DNA of 64,000 nt from Epiperipatus broadwayi (GCA_028023455.1 JAQFVV010000020.1:5067092-5131091), one strand, 5' to 3'; positions 23,314 to 35,994 are shown, counted from the first letter of the stretch. Made by a program: numbers and translations. Notes: generated by a model not told the origin, from the letters alone.

Positions 23314-24640
23314 TATTCTAATTAATGTGTAAATTTAAACAAATTTTTATTTGTGATTTAGATTTTTTCATATTTTTAATTAATGAAGCTTTTATTATTT
23401 TATCATCTAATGAGAGGTTCAATCCTTGAGGCATTTGTGCTGTCCATTATATTCAGTTGATTAAAATAGTGATTTTGATTGTCAGAAATATGAAGAAGAG
23501 GAAATGAATCATGTTTTCATTTATAAGAGATTTTTTATTATTTTGCAATTATCTATTTTATTTTCTAAACACTTCATTACTAACACTGTCACAAGAACTC
23601 AGTAGAATATTCTTTATCATGAGGATAAGTTCATCCAAAATAAAAACTTGAAACATATTTTAAGAAATCATCTGCAGCTTCCCCATTGAGAAATAATAAA
23701 AAAGAAGGCATTGTTCACCAGATTTTTTAATTGCTGAATGGAAAGCATTTAAGAATTTTTATTTAATTAAAAAACAAAAATCAATCTTCATTTTCTTTTG
23801 AAAATATTTTTTTCCCCTTTTTAAAAACAATATTACGAATAAAAAAACTATTTTAATATTTCAACCATGTAATATATATATTTTTAAGAGTCTAAATAAA
23901 TACAAAATATTAGTACAAATGCACTATAAAGTATCTGAAAACAATCGTTTTTAGATATTGCATATTTAAAATGAAGTCACGATGTCTCAATATATTCTAT
24001 TATATGCTGTACAAAAAATATAAAAAATCATATATTTAAAAAATTTTGCGATACACTGGATTTTTTCCATCTCTGAATGTTGTATGTAATCACATTTATT
24101 AATAATATTTTGGTATATATTGAAAACATTTACATTTTATTTTAATATGATGCAGGATTCTTTTTTTTTTGATATGATACATTATTTTGTGTAATAAAAT
24201 ATTTTCTAAGTTTAAAATTTTATGAAATTAAAAAAAATTCCTAAAGCATCTTTTTTAAGTGTTATCACTTTGAGGCAAAAAACAGAAACTGCAAAACATT
24301 TCTTGTATTATACCAGAAACATAAATTTTGAAGAGTTTAACCAAAGATCTGAAATGGGAAATTCTAAAGTTGATACAGATCTAAATACTTCAAAACAAAA
24401 AGGCTGCAGACTGCTGACAATGAGACAACTACATTTGTATAAAGGCAAAAAATATATTTTTTAAAAAAAGGATATCACCCAGAGTGTGTTTAATTGTGAA
24501 GGAAATCTGACTTTTTGCCATTCATTTTATTAAAAAAAATAAAGATATCAAGTAATTTATTTTATTATTTTTATTTTATGAATAAATCTGAATGAGTGAA
24601 CACACATACAGTAAATATATGTACTGGGTAATTATTTTTC
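23314..24640. other. AT-rich DNA without recognised features
   Basis: An 80-codon frame at 24222-24464 has no motif. No repeat boundary found. Confidence 0.4.
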
Positions 24641-26110
24641 CTTTTGATCACTGAGGGTGCCACCAGGTCACTACATACCTGAAAAATTTATATACAGTGA
24701 TCAAAAGTTAATGGTGATAATGATTTGCACTTACCAGACCCAGGGAGAGCAAGAGCTCATGAATATTGTTCAGAGAATTGAGAAAACACAGACAAACATC
24801 GGCCAAAATAATTAAAAGAACTGTAAAATTTATTAAACAGAGAACGAATAAAAAATGGAAACTTGACCTATATTTTCATAGCAGATTTTATCAGAGAGTG
24901 TATTGAGAGCATTAATACAGTAAATACCCAGACAGATAAGTTCATTTCTCATCTACAACATAAAAGGGGCTTATGTCTTCCTGCTAGCAGTTTGCCTAAA
25001 CCAATCCCAATTTTCTCATAGAGATTTAGAAACACCAGATGCTTGCGAAGAACCAACAGAACAGCACAGACAAGCTTTTCTTAGCCTGGAAAAGAAACAT
25101 CAGAACTAAGAATGTCCTAATTCTGCAAAATGCCCATGGTCAGGTACATTTAAACCAGCCAAGGTTGGTCTCACACAAGAAAAGGAAAGATTATGGACTA
25201 CATAATCTGAACTACAGAAAATCTCTACTAAAAAAAATAGAACAATATACTCAATAAACCACCAACCAAAAGATCCCATTGTCTGCAGAAAACATAAAAG
25301 AAGTTTGATTAAGTTTAACAACAAATAAAAAACAAAAAGGACAGATAAGTAAAAAAAAAAATTACTAATATCAGCCGAAGTATTTATCAAGGGTTAGTAT
25401 TATAACAGAGAAAACATTAAATATATAAAATATCACTCACCATACTCTCTCAAATAAGTAACATTTTAAAATGAAAAATCTTGCCACTAAGATTCTAATA
25501 CATAAAATATATATACATAAATAATTAATATTTAAATTAATAGGTCACACATCATAAAGATAATTTATTTTAAGATTAAGCTGAGACTTGATAGAAACTT
25601 AACTAGAGATTTAACCCTGGTCTTAATATAAAAATATGAGTTACCTCAAAGTAATATTAAGTTCTGCTGTTCATGCAAAGTTCAATTTATAAAGTCCTAT
25701 AAGGCAGCTTTAATTCACTGCAGGTTCAGGAGAATGGAAGCACTATCAGGATCAGATCTGGACTAGGCACTTAGGTCATGATTGAAGTCACAATTTTGGA
25801 GCTCTGGAGGTTCATCTTTGGAAAGATTTAGCACATCATGTTGTGGAGATTCTTCATGATGTAGATTATACACATGATATCTGGATGGCCACCACTATCA
25901 TGGCAAATAGTTGAATTATTGATAAGCTTGGTGATTCCATTGCACAAATATTAAATAAGAAAATTAGAATCAATTCAATTATGCAGCAGTTCAACAACTG
26001 AAAAATCTGGATGAATCCTCAATAATAGGAAGCTGAATAATATGAGAAAACAGAATAAAAGCTGTGTGACTAAAATAGTCTATGAATCTGAATAAATGAT
26101 CTGAAATAAC
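24641..26110. other. Unassigned, less AT-rich segment
   Basis: This stretch has more balanced composition than its neighbours and short frames such as 25039-25257 (+). I could not place it in a transposon family, and I see no splice-flanked exon or hairpin. It may be an old, diverged element or conserved non-coding DNA. Confidence 0.35.
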
Positions 26111-28000
26111 CCATAGCTATTTATGTCCATCACTATCTCCTGTCAATCTTTTATTGCAAGTTTCAAACAATCTCAATCAAAAAAACAACATCTGACCAGG
26201 GCGTTATCTTACAAAATTAATTAAAAGAAAAATGTAAAACTAAATCTCAGCTTTAAAATAAATCAAAAGTATTTTAATTAAAATACTTTTATAATCAGAT
26301 TAATTAAATTTTGCTTGCTTTTAATTACCTTAAAAGAAAACAAGCTCATACAAAAACAAAAAATAAAATTATTTTAAACTAAAATCGATTGAGAATTAAA
26401 AATATAAGATTTTAACATAAACTTTTAATTTATTTTCTTTTAAATTTTACAAAAATAAAATTTAGTTTTAACCTGCATGATAGAACTTTTAAATCGGATA
26501 AAGTATCTGGTTCAATATAAATGTGTTTACTCAATCTATTATTATTATTATTATTATTAAACACATTATTTTTATTTTTTTAAAATTTTGTTTTTGCTAT
26601 AATTTAATTTATATATGCAACTATATACACAAAAAGTATATGAGTGATAATATATATATGCATGTTTAAAAATATTGAACATTGCAGGTTCAATAAGCTA
26701 TACATATTATGTGTCATCAAAGCTTATCATCAAACACGACCTAATATACATAACAATCAAGGTATACCTAAAACTTGAAGAAAAATAAAACCGATATTGA
26801 CACTCCATTATACCAACATGTCAATATATATACACTCGCAAACAATATAAAAATATTTCCTTTTTGTTTAAAAAACTATATTATCACCCTTTCCAAATTA
26901 CAATTTTTTAAATTAATAAAATATTTTTCAAAACCTACTTCTCCTTATCTCTTCAAAAAAATAACATTAAAAAAAAATCTTATGCTTAATTTACCCCCCC
27001 CCCCCAACTCCCTACAAATGATAAATAGAAGTAGGTTTTGAAAAACATTTTTTTTTTTGAAAAAAAAAAAAAAGAAAAACATTTTTTGTTGTAAAAAGTG
27101 TAGCTTGGAAAAAAATGTAAAAAAAGTGTAAAAAAAATTCTATTATAGTTTTTGTATACATATCTTTTGATATGTTAGTAACATATAATACTAAAAAAAA
27201 AAATTTACAGATATTTTATACAAATATCTATATTAAATCATTGGGTGGGGGGAGAACACATTAAAAAATTGTATGTTTTCTATTGCTTATAATACTGTTT
27301 ATATGTTTGATTCAGTAAAAAATGAAAAATATTTTTTTAAAACTAAAATAAAAATTGGTGTTCATTTTTTAATTAAAGAGACTGAATAAAGTTTAATAAG
27401 AAAGGGTATGATAAAGATTTCTTGAATAGCCAATCACTGACTAATAATAGATAGTTTGCTAAGTTGGTGATGACTGCTTACCTAAAAAAAATTCGAAAAC
27501 TGACTGGGTCCTTAATTGTTTCAGCTTTTCAAGCTCAGATTTGAAGTCTAGACGGTGAATAGGGGATTCAGTACAATTACTCTACAAAAGCTTTAAAAAA
27601 TGTTTGAGTTTTGAGAACTTGTGTTAAAATAAATTAAATACCTTTGAAAAGAGGCATGCTTTATCGCAGACGATCCCAGCGCCATCAACCGGAAGGAATC
27701 TTGCTTTTCTATTTATAAAAAATGGGCGGTGTAAATTGCATAAATTTTCATACACTTAAATTATATATACCTTTAACTAGCACATCCATCATACATTAGG
27801 AATATGGAACCAGACATTCCCGAAAGCACTTTGCACTATATTTTGTTTTCCTTTTATTGTAGCTTCATGTAGTTGTGTTTTAGCACAATATAGACATTAC
27901 TGAATACAAGTGAAGTAGAATAAGCTGTTTATTACATCAATACAAGTAAGTTTTTTAAGTATTTATATATAAATATATCATATTCCCAGTGATTAATATT
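26111..28000. other. AT-rich DNA with a poly(C) run and a short inverted repeat
   Basis: TTTTTCAAAACCTACTTCT near 26926 recurs inverted as AGAAGTAGGTTTTGAAAAA near 27027. A run of about a dozen C residues (26994-27005) lies between them. The rest is low-complexity A/T. Confidence 0.5.
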
Positions 28001-28010
28001 ATGTAACACA

Positions 28011-28484
28011 TCAAGATTAATATTCAAACTACTGATTTATTAAGTATATAAAATACTCTTAATCCAAAGTACAAGACAAAATGTTTTAAGAGAAAAGAAC
28101 AAACTGTCTTCTCTTTATCTTATCTGAAGCACTTTGGGAAAAAAATATCAATTTTTAAAATCAATCATATTACTTTTTAAAGCTATTTTTAAATTGATTT
28201 ATATAATTTTAATTGGCATCTGTGAAATTTTTAAATTTGCACACTGTCAATACTAAATCAAAAAGCGAAATGTAAATATAAGATATTTCCAATGATCAAT
28301 ATTATGTCATGCATAGAGAATGATATTCAAAGTATTTGGTTTCCAAAGTGCTTCAGATAAACCTAATCTAAAGAGAGAAAACAGTCTGTTCTTTTCTTTA
28401 AAAAGGTTTTGTCTTATTCTCTGGATTGAGAGTAATTCATTTACTTAATATAAAATAGTGTGAGTATTAATCTTGATGTATATA
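28011..28484. repeat. Imperfect palindrome about 475 bp
   Basis: The left arm (TCAAGATTAATATTCAAAC through TTATCTGAAGCACTTTGG, 28011-28138) is inverted at 28342-28484 (CCAAAGTGCTTCAGATAAA through AGTATTAATCTTGATG). The spacer includes a second direct copy of the segment near the left arm (AATATTATGT...GATATTCAAA). The arms have many mismatches. Class unknown; it is probably another foldback element. Confidence 0.7.
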
Positions 28485-29101
28485 TATATGTAATAGTGGA
28501 ATTAAATAACAGTGAATAATATATATTTTGGAGTGACAAAATGTCCAAGCACTATCTATATTAGGCTTGATTAAAGAAATATTGTACAATATCATTGTTT
28601 AAATATGCTTTTTTTTATAAGAACCATAGTTGAAAATAAATTAATTTTCTTCAAATTTGCAGTTCTATTATTATATTGTGATACATTTAATTAAATTTAA
28701 TATAAATTTGATAAATTCACTGCGCAAAAATATTGTATATATATTAACAAATAAAGTCATATATATATATAATGGTACAAAATATACTATTAACTATTCT
28801 TATTGTGGATGTCTAAATAAATATAAAATAATATTAAAGTGTATGTAAAACTACAACTCAACTGCTGTCGGATTTAATATTAGTATCAACTTGTATAATA
28901 ATATTTTATGCTAGAATATTAATGATGATCCTTTGGCTGTCCTAAATTGTGCTTTACTAATTAAAGAAGAAATAATATGATTTCTGAGATATTTTACTAC
29001 CTCAATAGCTTTTTTATTATCTTGGGTGTCACATTTTAATGCTGAACCAAATTTACATATAATTAAGCATTAACCTATACACTTGCTGATTACTGTGTTC
29101 T
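28485..29101. other. AT-rich DNA without recognised features
   Basis: A 63-codon frame (28657-28848) is without motifs. Confidence 0.4.
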
Positions 29102-29115
29102 GAAATCCAGATCAT

Positions 29116-29344
29116 ATACTCTTATTGTTCTTTAGTTTCTTTGCATTTCTTCATATATATATATTGCTTATAATAACTTCTTTCATATGCACTTTAATGC
29201 AAAAAAAAAAAAAATTAATAGAACTGCTTTATTTTCCTGACAGTTTCAACTGTCCAGCAGTCTTCATCGGAGCTTTCCCAAATCTCCTCTGCTTTTTTTT
29301 GCATTAAAGTGTATATGAAAGAAGTTATTATAAGCAATATCTAT
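29116..29344 (-). mobile_element. Palindromic element, family P3, copy 2
   Basis: Inverted relative to the copy at 10566: here the constant end (inverse of GAAGAAATGCAAAGAAACT) is on the left. A perfect 14-bp direct repeat, GAAATCCAGATCAT, flanks it (29102-29115, 29345-29358). The hammerhead-like core on the minus strand reads CCGATGA (one change from CTGATGA), stem GACTG/CAGTT around CTGGA, and an intact GAAAC followed by TGTC. Confidence 0.85.
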
Positions 29345-29358
29345 GAAATCCAGATCAT

Positions 29359-29724
29359 GTTAAACATAAGATTACAGTAATTATCAAAAGACAAATGTAG
29401 TTATGCTGACAACTAATAAATATAATGTTATATAACAAAATACGAATTTAATAATAAAATAATAGTTGAACAATCTTAAAGTTATTATATAGAAAAAGTA
29501 TTATTTTAGTTTATGAAATATTAATCAGCAAACTCAAAATAGTCTTAATATGTTAAAAGTTGGCTATTGCAAAATAATAAGTGAAATATTTATTGCTTTT
29601 CTTAAATATTATGGTATTACTGAGATTAAAAAATGTTTTGATCTTAAAATCATAATAAACTGAAATTACCTTCCTTATATTGTCATTTTAATTTAGAAAT
29701 GACTTAATTTACAATCTCTAAAGC
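29359..29724. other. AT-rich DNA without recognised features
   Basis: Nothing supported. Confidence 0.4.
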
Positions 29725-29825
29725 TAATATTTACTAAGGCTGTAAACATCTAGAATATGCGCATGAAAATGCGAATGTAGGGACCTCTACAGGTTTTAAC
29801 CACAAGCTTACGCTTTGGAAGAAAA
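29725..29825 (-). repeat. P2 palindromic-element fragment
   Basis: A decayed 3' part (TTTACTAAGGCTGTAAACAT) is joined to one arm, GGGACCTCTACAGGTTTTAA, then CCACAAGCTTACGCTTTGG. The second arm is absent. Confidence 0.7.
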
Positions 29826-30672
29826 TCACAGTACCTTTTCCAATTACAGTACTACAAATATTATATAGATAAATTTTAATAAATAAAATAATATATATAA
29901 TTTGTTTCAGGTGCAAGGTTTATAAATAATTATTTTAAGAGAACTTTAGGGGAAAATTCTTCATCTTTCATAAAATAAACTTTGACTTTTTATAGTTTTT
30001 TAGTGTAGAAATCACAGATTCTTGCAGCTGACAGAATTAGACATAAAAGTTACTTAGTCAATTTTTGTTTTGTAGTTTAAATACATGTAGATATCAGTAT
30101 AATTTGAAAGGCAAAGAATAATTTAGGAGAAAGCAACTATGCAGTCAACCCAGTAAGTAGTTTTTTAATTAAAAATATAGAATATAATTTCATGAAAGAA
30201 TCCAACATCCCTCCAATAGAATTGATTGGCAAATAATTGAAGGTTTATTAGTGCTTTATACTGTAAGCCTTTAATAATTTCTTGTCACCATAATTTATGA
30301 TCTGATATCATAATTACCATATATACCAAGATTCAGCTTAAATGCAGTTAATAGTTAAACATTTTTGATGAGTATCTGTTCACTAAGTGCTATTGTTATT
30401 TCATCCAGTTATTCTGTTTATATAAGCTCTTTATAGAACATTTTTGATTATACAAACCAATATGGTTTGTTCATTTATTTATACTTTTCAGTTATAACAT
30501 AATATAATGAGGTTTACTGTAGAATGACTAATTAGTAAAATAAATGTTTTTTTATTACTAAATTAAAAGTTTTACAAGTACAAATGCATGCAATGTAAAG
30601 AAAAAAGGCAGAAGTCTTTGCAGTGTAAACATTTAATTATCAATTTGGTTTCATATAACTTTTTTTATCTTT
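29826..30672. other. AT-rich DNA without recognised features
   Basis: Nothing supported. Confidence 0.4.
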
Positions 30673-30681
30673 ATCAATTAA

Positions 30682-30863
30682 CATCACATGATCACCATTT
30701 CTTATGCTTGCTTATAACTGTTATTAAAACATGTAAAACTCTCTATACATATTGCCACTCAGTGCAATTCAGATAGGGATTTTATGCACAAGCCTTCTGA
30801 CATCCATTGATTACTCTGGCTTGCATTGAGTGGCAATATATATAGAGAGTTTTGCCTGTTTTA
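30682..30863 (-). mobile_element. P1 palindromic element, copy D (inverted)
   Basis: Begins with the constant end CATCACATGATCACCATTTC on the left. The palindrome arms meet near 30775 and it finishes TATAGAGAGTTTTGCCTG. A 9-bp repeat, ATCAATTAA, flanks it (30673-30681, 30864-30872). The central ribozyme segment is deleted. Confidence 0.82.
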
Positions 30864-30884
30864 ATCAATTAAAATGTTGTGTGT

Positions 30885-31680
30885 ATTTTATTTAAAATTA
30901 TTCTCATATTTTCCTAAGTGCATATACTGTAATAATTTTAATTATAAAATTTATTTAAATGCACATTGATTACATAAGTAATATTTATTAAGGTTGTAGC
31001 CTCAAGAACGTGTATAAAAATGCGATAGTAGGGACCTCTACAGGTCTTAAACCACAAGCTTACTCTTTGGAAGAAAAGAGGGGTTGTGTATAAAAATGCG
31101 ATAGTAGAGACCTCTACAGGTCTTAAACCACAAGCTTACTCTTTGGAAGAAAAGAGGGGTTCTCTTTTCTTCCAAAGAGTAAGCTTGTGGTTTAAGACCT
31201 GTAGAGGTCCCTACTATTGCATTTTTATATGCATGTTCTTGTAATAATTTTAGTTATGAACCATAAAGAAAAAAATTAAATCTGGTAATATCAATGTAAA
31301 AAAAAAAATCCTCTCAAAATGAAATTTCATTAAAGATTCCAAAATGTAATTTCCAAAATTTAGTATTCAATTTAGTTCACCTACCATTTTCTATCTTTAG
31401 TGATAAAAATGTTGTTTCATTTTTTTGTTTAACAGTATTTTTCTAGATATGCATACTATAATAATTTTAGCTATGAGTCATAAATACTAGATTTAAAATC
31501 TGATAGAGTTGAAATTTCAAAATGAAACTTTGGCACAAATGGTAAAAATCTAAATACTAGAATTTAGTATCAATTTAGTCCAACTAACACTTTCTGTCTT
31601 CACTGGTAAATGTGTTATATATAAATTATTATTTAAAAATATTCTCCTAGATATATATACTGTAATAATTTTATTATGAA
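30885..31680. repeat. Tandem repeat of about 205-215 bp, interrupted by insertions
   Basis: The landmark TAATAATTTTA, preceded by a CTAGATAT-like segment, recurs at about 30929, 31241, 31457 and 31661. Between landmarks the units share TTTCATT/AAATGAAA-like and TTTAGTATCAATTTAGT-like segments and a TTTTCTATCTTTAGTGATAA-like segment. The first unit is split by a P2 element and the last by P1 copy E. The unit encodes nothing that I recognise. Confidence 0.65.
30941..31239 (-). mobile_element. P2 palindromic element with internal duplication
   Basis: Inverted relative to the copy at 9481, so the constant 3' part is at left (TTTAAATGCACATTGATTAC). A perfect 13-bp repeat, TGTAATAATTTTA, flanks it (30928-30940, 31240-31252); this lies in the tandem-repeat landmark. 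A block of about 76 bp (GCGATAGTAG through GAAAAGAGGGGTT) is repeated twice in tandem, then inverted once, giving a two-plus-one hairpin. Confidence 0.85.
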
Positions 31681-31691
31681 TTATAAAAGTA

Positions 31692-31975
31692 CACAGAGGC
31701 AAAATTCACCATACAATAGCATCATTTAGTACAAGTCAAAGTAATCAATAGAGGCAGAAAGGTTTGTGCATAAAATCCCATCTGATGCCTACTCTTTCTA
31801 TACTCCAAGATTAGTTTCTAACTTATGGCTTTCATCAGTGAAGCACAAACCTTTCTGCACCCATTGATTGTTCTGGCTTGCAATGAGTGGCACTACAGTA
31901 TGGAAAGTTTTGCATCTGTGTAAACAGTTTATGTAATCATAAAGAATGGTGATAACATTATGTTTAGTGGTTTAA
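31692..31975 (+). mobile_element. P1 palindromic element, copy E
   Basis: Left boundary CACAGAGGCAAAATTC. The right side extends through GAATGGTGATAACATTATG and TTTAGTGGTTTAA. A perfect 13-bp repeat, AATTATAAAAGTA, flanks it (31679-31691, 31976-31988). The left arm carries a minus-strand hammerhead core with intact CTGATGA (31832-31838) and GAAAC (31814-31818) and stem II AGC/GTT. Stem III is mismatched (CTAA) and the outer half of stem I is lost. Confidence 0.85.
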
Positions 31976-31988
31976 AATTATAAAAGTA

Positions 31989-32965
31989 GGATTCGAATGC
32001 TAACAAATATTGATTTTAAAAAAAATTCATAATGAAAGTCTGATAAAATAGAAATTTTTTTATTGCTGGGCATGAAATTACTAAACTGATGACCAGCTAT
32101 TGGTTGAGATAAACAATGTTACAAAAAAGATTATATTTCAGTTTTAATATCATGTTTTCTGAGCTTATTTATATTTAGATTTTCTTCTGAAATTTATTAA
32201 ACATTCATTTTTTTGAAATATATTTTTGAACACATACAAATATTACTTTTATTCATAAACTGAAAAAATAGTGTCAAAACATTACTCAGTTTTGAAGTTA
32301 CAAATAAATAACTAAATAAATTTCTAAAAAAAAAGCTGTAAAATGGATGATGATTTAAATTTTGAATATGATGTAATTAAATCAACAATATACAGTAGAA
32401 AAAGTATATATAACAGAAAGGAAGTTAGATTGGGCAATTTATGTTACCTATCAGAAACTTCTTTCTCATCAAAAATAATCGACAAGTGAGAGTATTAATG
32501 AGGCAAACATTTATATAAAGATTAAGCAATTATTTACATTTTTTTAAGCTAAATCTCTTAGTACAAAGCTGCTTCAATGAAGAAGTTTATTGCCAAACAA
32601 GTATGGTTCCCTAGATTCAGAAAAAGGAGTTAGGTTACATAGTGTTATAGGGCATGGAAATGTTTCTTCTTAAAGATATCTCACAAGAAAGTGATTATTG
32701 TGACCTTAACAATCTATGAATTTTAATTATTATTTAAAGTTTGCTTGATGTTTTTAAATAGTGAGTTTTATTTTTATCAATTAATTATTTATATATTTTT
32801 ACATTTATAGTTTCATTTATTTTTTTCATTTTCTGTTTTGAACGGATTGCTCCAAATATATGTATTTCAATGTAAGCTTCAATGAACCAAACAGACAATA
32901 AATAAAATTTTGAAAAAACAATTTTAATAGACCCCACTGTATTTTTTTTTTTTTATAAATATGTT
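31989..32965. other. AT-rich DNA without recognised features
   Basis: The first about 60 bp may be a continuation of the tandem unit (ATAATGAAAGTCTGATAAAA). The rest is unassigned. Confidence 0.4.
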
Positions 32966-33070
32966 AGTAATATTTACTAAGGCTTTAACCTCAAGAATAT
33001 GCATGTAAAAAATGCGATATTAGGGACCTCTACAGGTCTTAACCACAAGCTTACGCTTTGGAAGAAAATA
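32966..33070 (-). repeat. P2 palindromic-element fragment
   Basis: A truncated 3' part (AATATTTACTAAGGCTTTAA) is joined to one arm (GATATTAGGGACCTCTACAG through GCTTTGGAAGAAAA). No second arm and no clear duplication. Confidence 0.75.
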
Positions 33071-33489
33071 ACTTTTCACTGCTTGATAGCAAATTAAAAA
33101 ATAAACAACAACATTCTTTTCTAAATTTTAAGCTAAAGTAATTATAATAAATGTTTTTCTTAATTATAACTTAATGAATAAAATAAATTCCTAATATACA
33201 GACACATACTTAAGAAAAATAAATGTAGCAGTTTTTAAATTTTTTTATAATTTTACTTATTTAATTTCTTTCATTTATATTTGTTTAACTAAGATCACAT
33301 TATCACTGTCTCAATATACTTAAGTTTTGTACAAAGAAAACTAGTTGAAGATCAATTTTAACTTATTATTTATTAGACAAATTATGAAGCAAATAAAAAA
33401 TTAAACAAAATTTATCATAATTTTTTGATTTTGGACATGTCAAATCTAAATTTAAATAAACACATACAAATATACAACTGGTAATTAAG
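33071..33489. other. AT-rich DNA without recognised features
   Basis: Nothing supported. Confidence 0.4.
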
Positions 33490-33497
33490 TAACTAAA

Positions 33498-33882
33498 CAT
33501 CACATGATCACCATTTCTTATACTTGATCATAACTATTATTAAAAAGACAAAACTCTTCATACAGTAGTGCCACTCAGTGCAAGACAGAGTAATCAATGG
33601 ATGACAGAAGGCTTGTGCATAAAATTTCTATCTAATGCCTACTCATCCAATATCCCCAGACTAGTTTCTAGCTTGTGGCTTTTTTTAGTGAGGAGCCTTG
33701 GATCTGAGAGCACTGCACCATCCAAGGCTCCTCATCGACTAAAGTCACAAGCTAGAAACTAGTCTGGAGATATTGGATGAGTAGGCACTAGCTAGGGATT
33801 TTGGCACAAGCCTTCTGGCATCCATTGATTACTCTGGATTGCACTGAGTGGCAATACTGTATGGAGAGTTTTGCCTTTTTGA
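33498..33882 (-). mobile_element. P1 palindromic element, copy F (full-length form)
   Basis: Constant end CATCACATGATCACCATTTC on the left, with an 8-bp repeat TAACTAAA on both sides (33490-33497, 33883-33890). At 385 bp it keeps both ribozyme regions. The left arm on the minus strand and the right arm on the plus strand each retain stem II AGC/GCT-like pairing and GAAACTAGTC, but the CTGATGA box is mutated in both. This copy defines the full head-to-head layout. Confidence 0.82.
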
Positions 33883-33890
33883 TAACTAAA

Positions 33891-35994
33891 TGTAAAGTGA
33901 AATTGTAAAACTTTATATAAATGAATAAAAGTTTATAGTGATTTCCAAAATTTTATCCAATTCTCATCTGACAAATTGTCTTGATTCATTTTCTTAGTGT
34001 TAGTGTCTATGGCTGAATGATGTTCTCCATTTTAGATGATACAAGACCGTCAACTTGCCCCAATATTTCCATATTTTCTATCTTCATTTTGGACTTTTTA
34101 TTACTGGGATCAAAGGTTAGGAAGTAACTAGAAATGCTTTTCATTTTCAAACATGGGGTAAACTTTGACATTAAAAAATAAATAAAATAAAAATAATGAC
34201 ATCAAATTTACGTAAAAATGATAAAATTAAATATTCCACACATTGTTAATCACTATGCAAGTGCATTCAATCACAAACATCAGATATTACTGGCTGCACA
34301 TGTGCTGCTGTAATCAGGTGTTGACCACAAGTGACCAATGTGGGCATGGATGAGTCCACTTCCCATTGGATGAGAATGTCAGTTTTGAATCCATCATTTC
34401 ATTTGATTCATAAAATGCAATATTTTTTATTTGTTCAAATAATATAAATGTGGATTGCAATTATGTATGTATTATACCGTTTTATCTAATTATGTTCGAA
34501 ACATTAAAAATACACTTAAAAAGATGCCTGAATGTCATTTCACCGTAAAATTACATGACAAAAAGAACCCTGCCCCCTTAAGTAAAACTTGAGAATATTT
34601 TTAGGTTCCAAGCAGGCTTATAATTTTTCTTTTGAATAATCAACCCAGAGTCACATCAGTTAGGCATCCTAAATTACTCAGTACTGAATTTGGCTATTGT
34701 TAGTTAGAGCATAAAACAAGAATGGTTAGTTGTTTAAACTCTCAGTATCCATTAAGTAGCAATATCAGACTCATCACTGTTCTTTTTTGATTGGTTGTTA
34801 GAAAGTGAACTACTTAAAGACTGGCTTATTTTTTGGCTATTATATATACATTGATTTTCGCAAAAGTTTTTAGTAGGATATTGGATATACAATTTATATA
34901 TTCTTTTTTTTGCCCCCAATGACTTATGTAATAAGTCTTGAATAACAAAGATTTTTTTTAAGTGAAAAAAAAAAAATCTATAAAATAATAAAAGAAGATA
35001 TAATTGAAACTTTATGGCAGTTCAAACAAAACTCAATCAATAAAATTATGACATTTTACATTAAAAGAAATTATTGTATTTTTGTAAATATAAAATACAT
35101 AAATAGTCTATCAATGAATACATATAATTTTACAAATACATGCTATACCTAATAGATAAATAAAGTCAATAAATTAAAGCAAATTCCAGTCATATTATTA
35201 TTTATGACTATTGATTTGAATATATGATGAAAAGTTATGTGAAAATCAAAATACACTCTAATAATCTCCCATTCATTTTGCTTGCATATAAATATTGTTA
35301 GCGAATTTTTGTAATGCAATATTTTGCTATATATGCAGGTATAAATATTTTTATTTATATATAAGATAAATAAGCCTTTCAATGGTTTTAAACAGAGTGA
35401 AAGTTTTTCCAACAACGTTTCAAAGAGAAATAGTGAAATGCTGGGTGGTGAGGATTTATTAGTTTTTTTCTTGTTTTACCTCTAGGCAAGAATAGTTAAA
35501 CTCATTTACCTATCTATAATTACCTTATGCTGCAGAAAGAAGTTTGCTGTTAATTGAAAGGAGACTCTTTGATTCTTCTTAAAGGCCTTAAAGGAATCGA
35601 GCAGGGTAACTTCCTAATGTCCACTCATACATTCTTGTTGTTGCAGCTGTTATTACTACGTGATTATTCATACAGTATTCAAACATGGTTGGGTTTCCAC
35701 CAACCCACATTAGCCAGCATGGTGAGTTTATTGACTTTTTATCTTATGAGTTTAACATCAACAAACATCATAGTCTTTCTTCTCAGTTACCTGATAAAGG
35801 AGAATAAATGTGTATGTGAATGAAACCTTTTTTTCTAATAGATGTATACAATTAAGACAGACAAAAATAAATCATGGCCCTTATTCCCAGGATGATGTAA
35901 AATTACCAAATATTGGTGTCTGAAGATAGAGGGTGCTAAGAATTCTCTGATTGTGGAACCAGGCTACCATTTGATGGCAACTTTTTATTTAGGT
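33891..35994. other. Unassigned DNA before the RTE element
   Basis: Open frames at 35149-35415 (-) and 35554-35823 (+, 89 codons, hydrophobic) have no known motif. The last few hundred bases before 35995 may be 5' untranslated RTE sequence, but no boundary is visible. Confidence 0.35.

Noticed and set aside
30885-31680. CRISPR-like array
   Set aside because: Units of about 205-215 bp with diverged copies and no short repeat-spacer pattern; the genome is eukaryotic.
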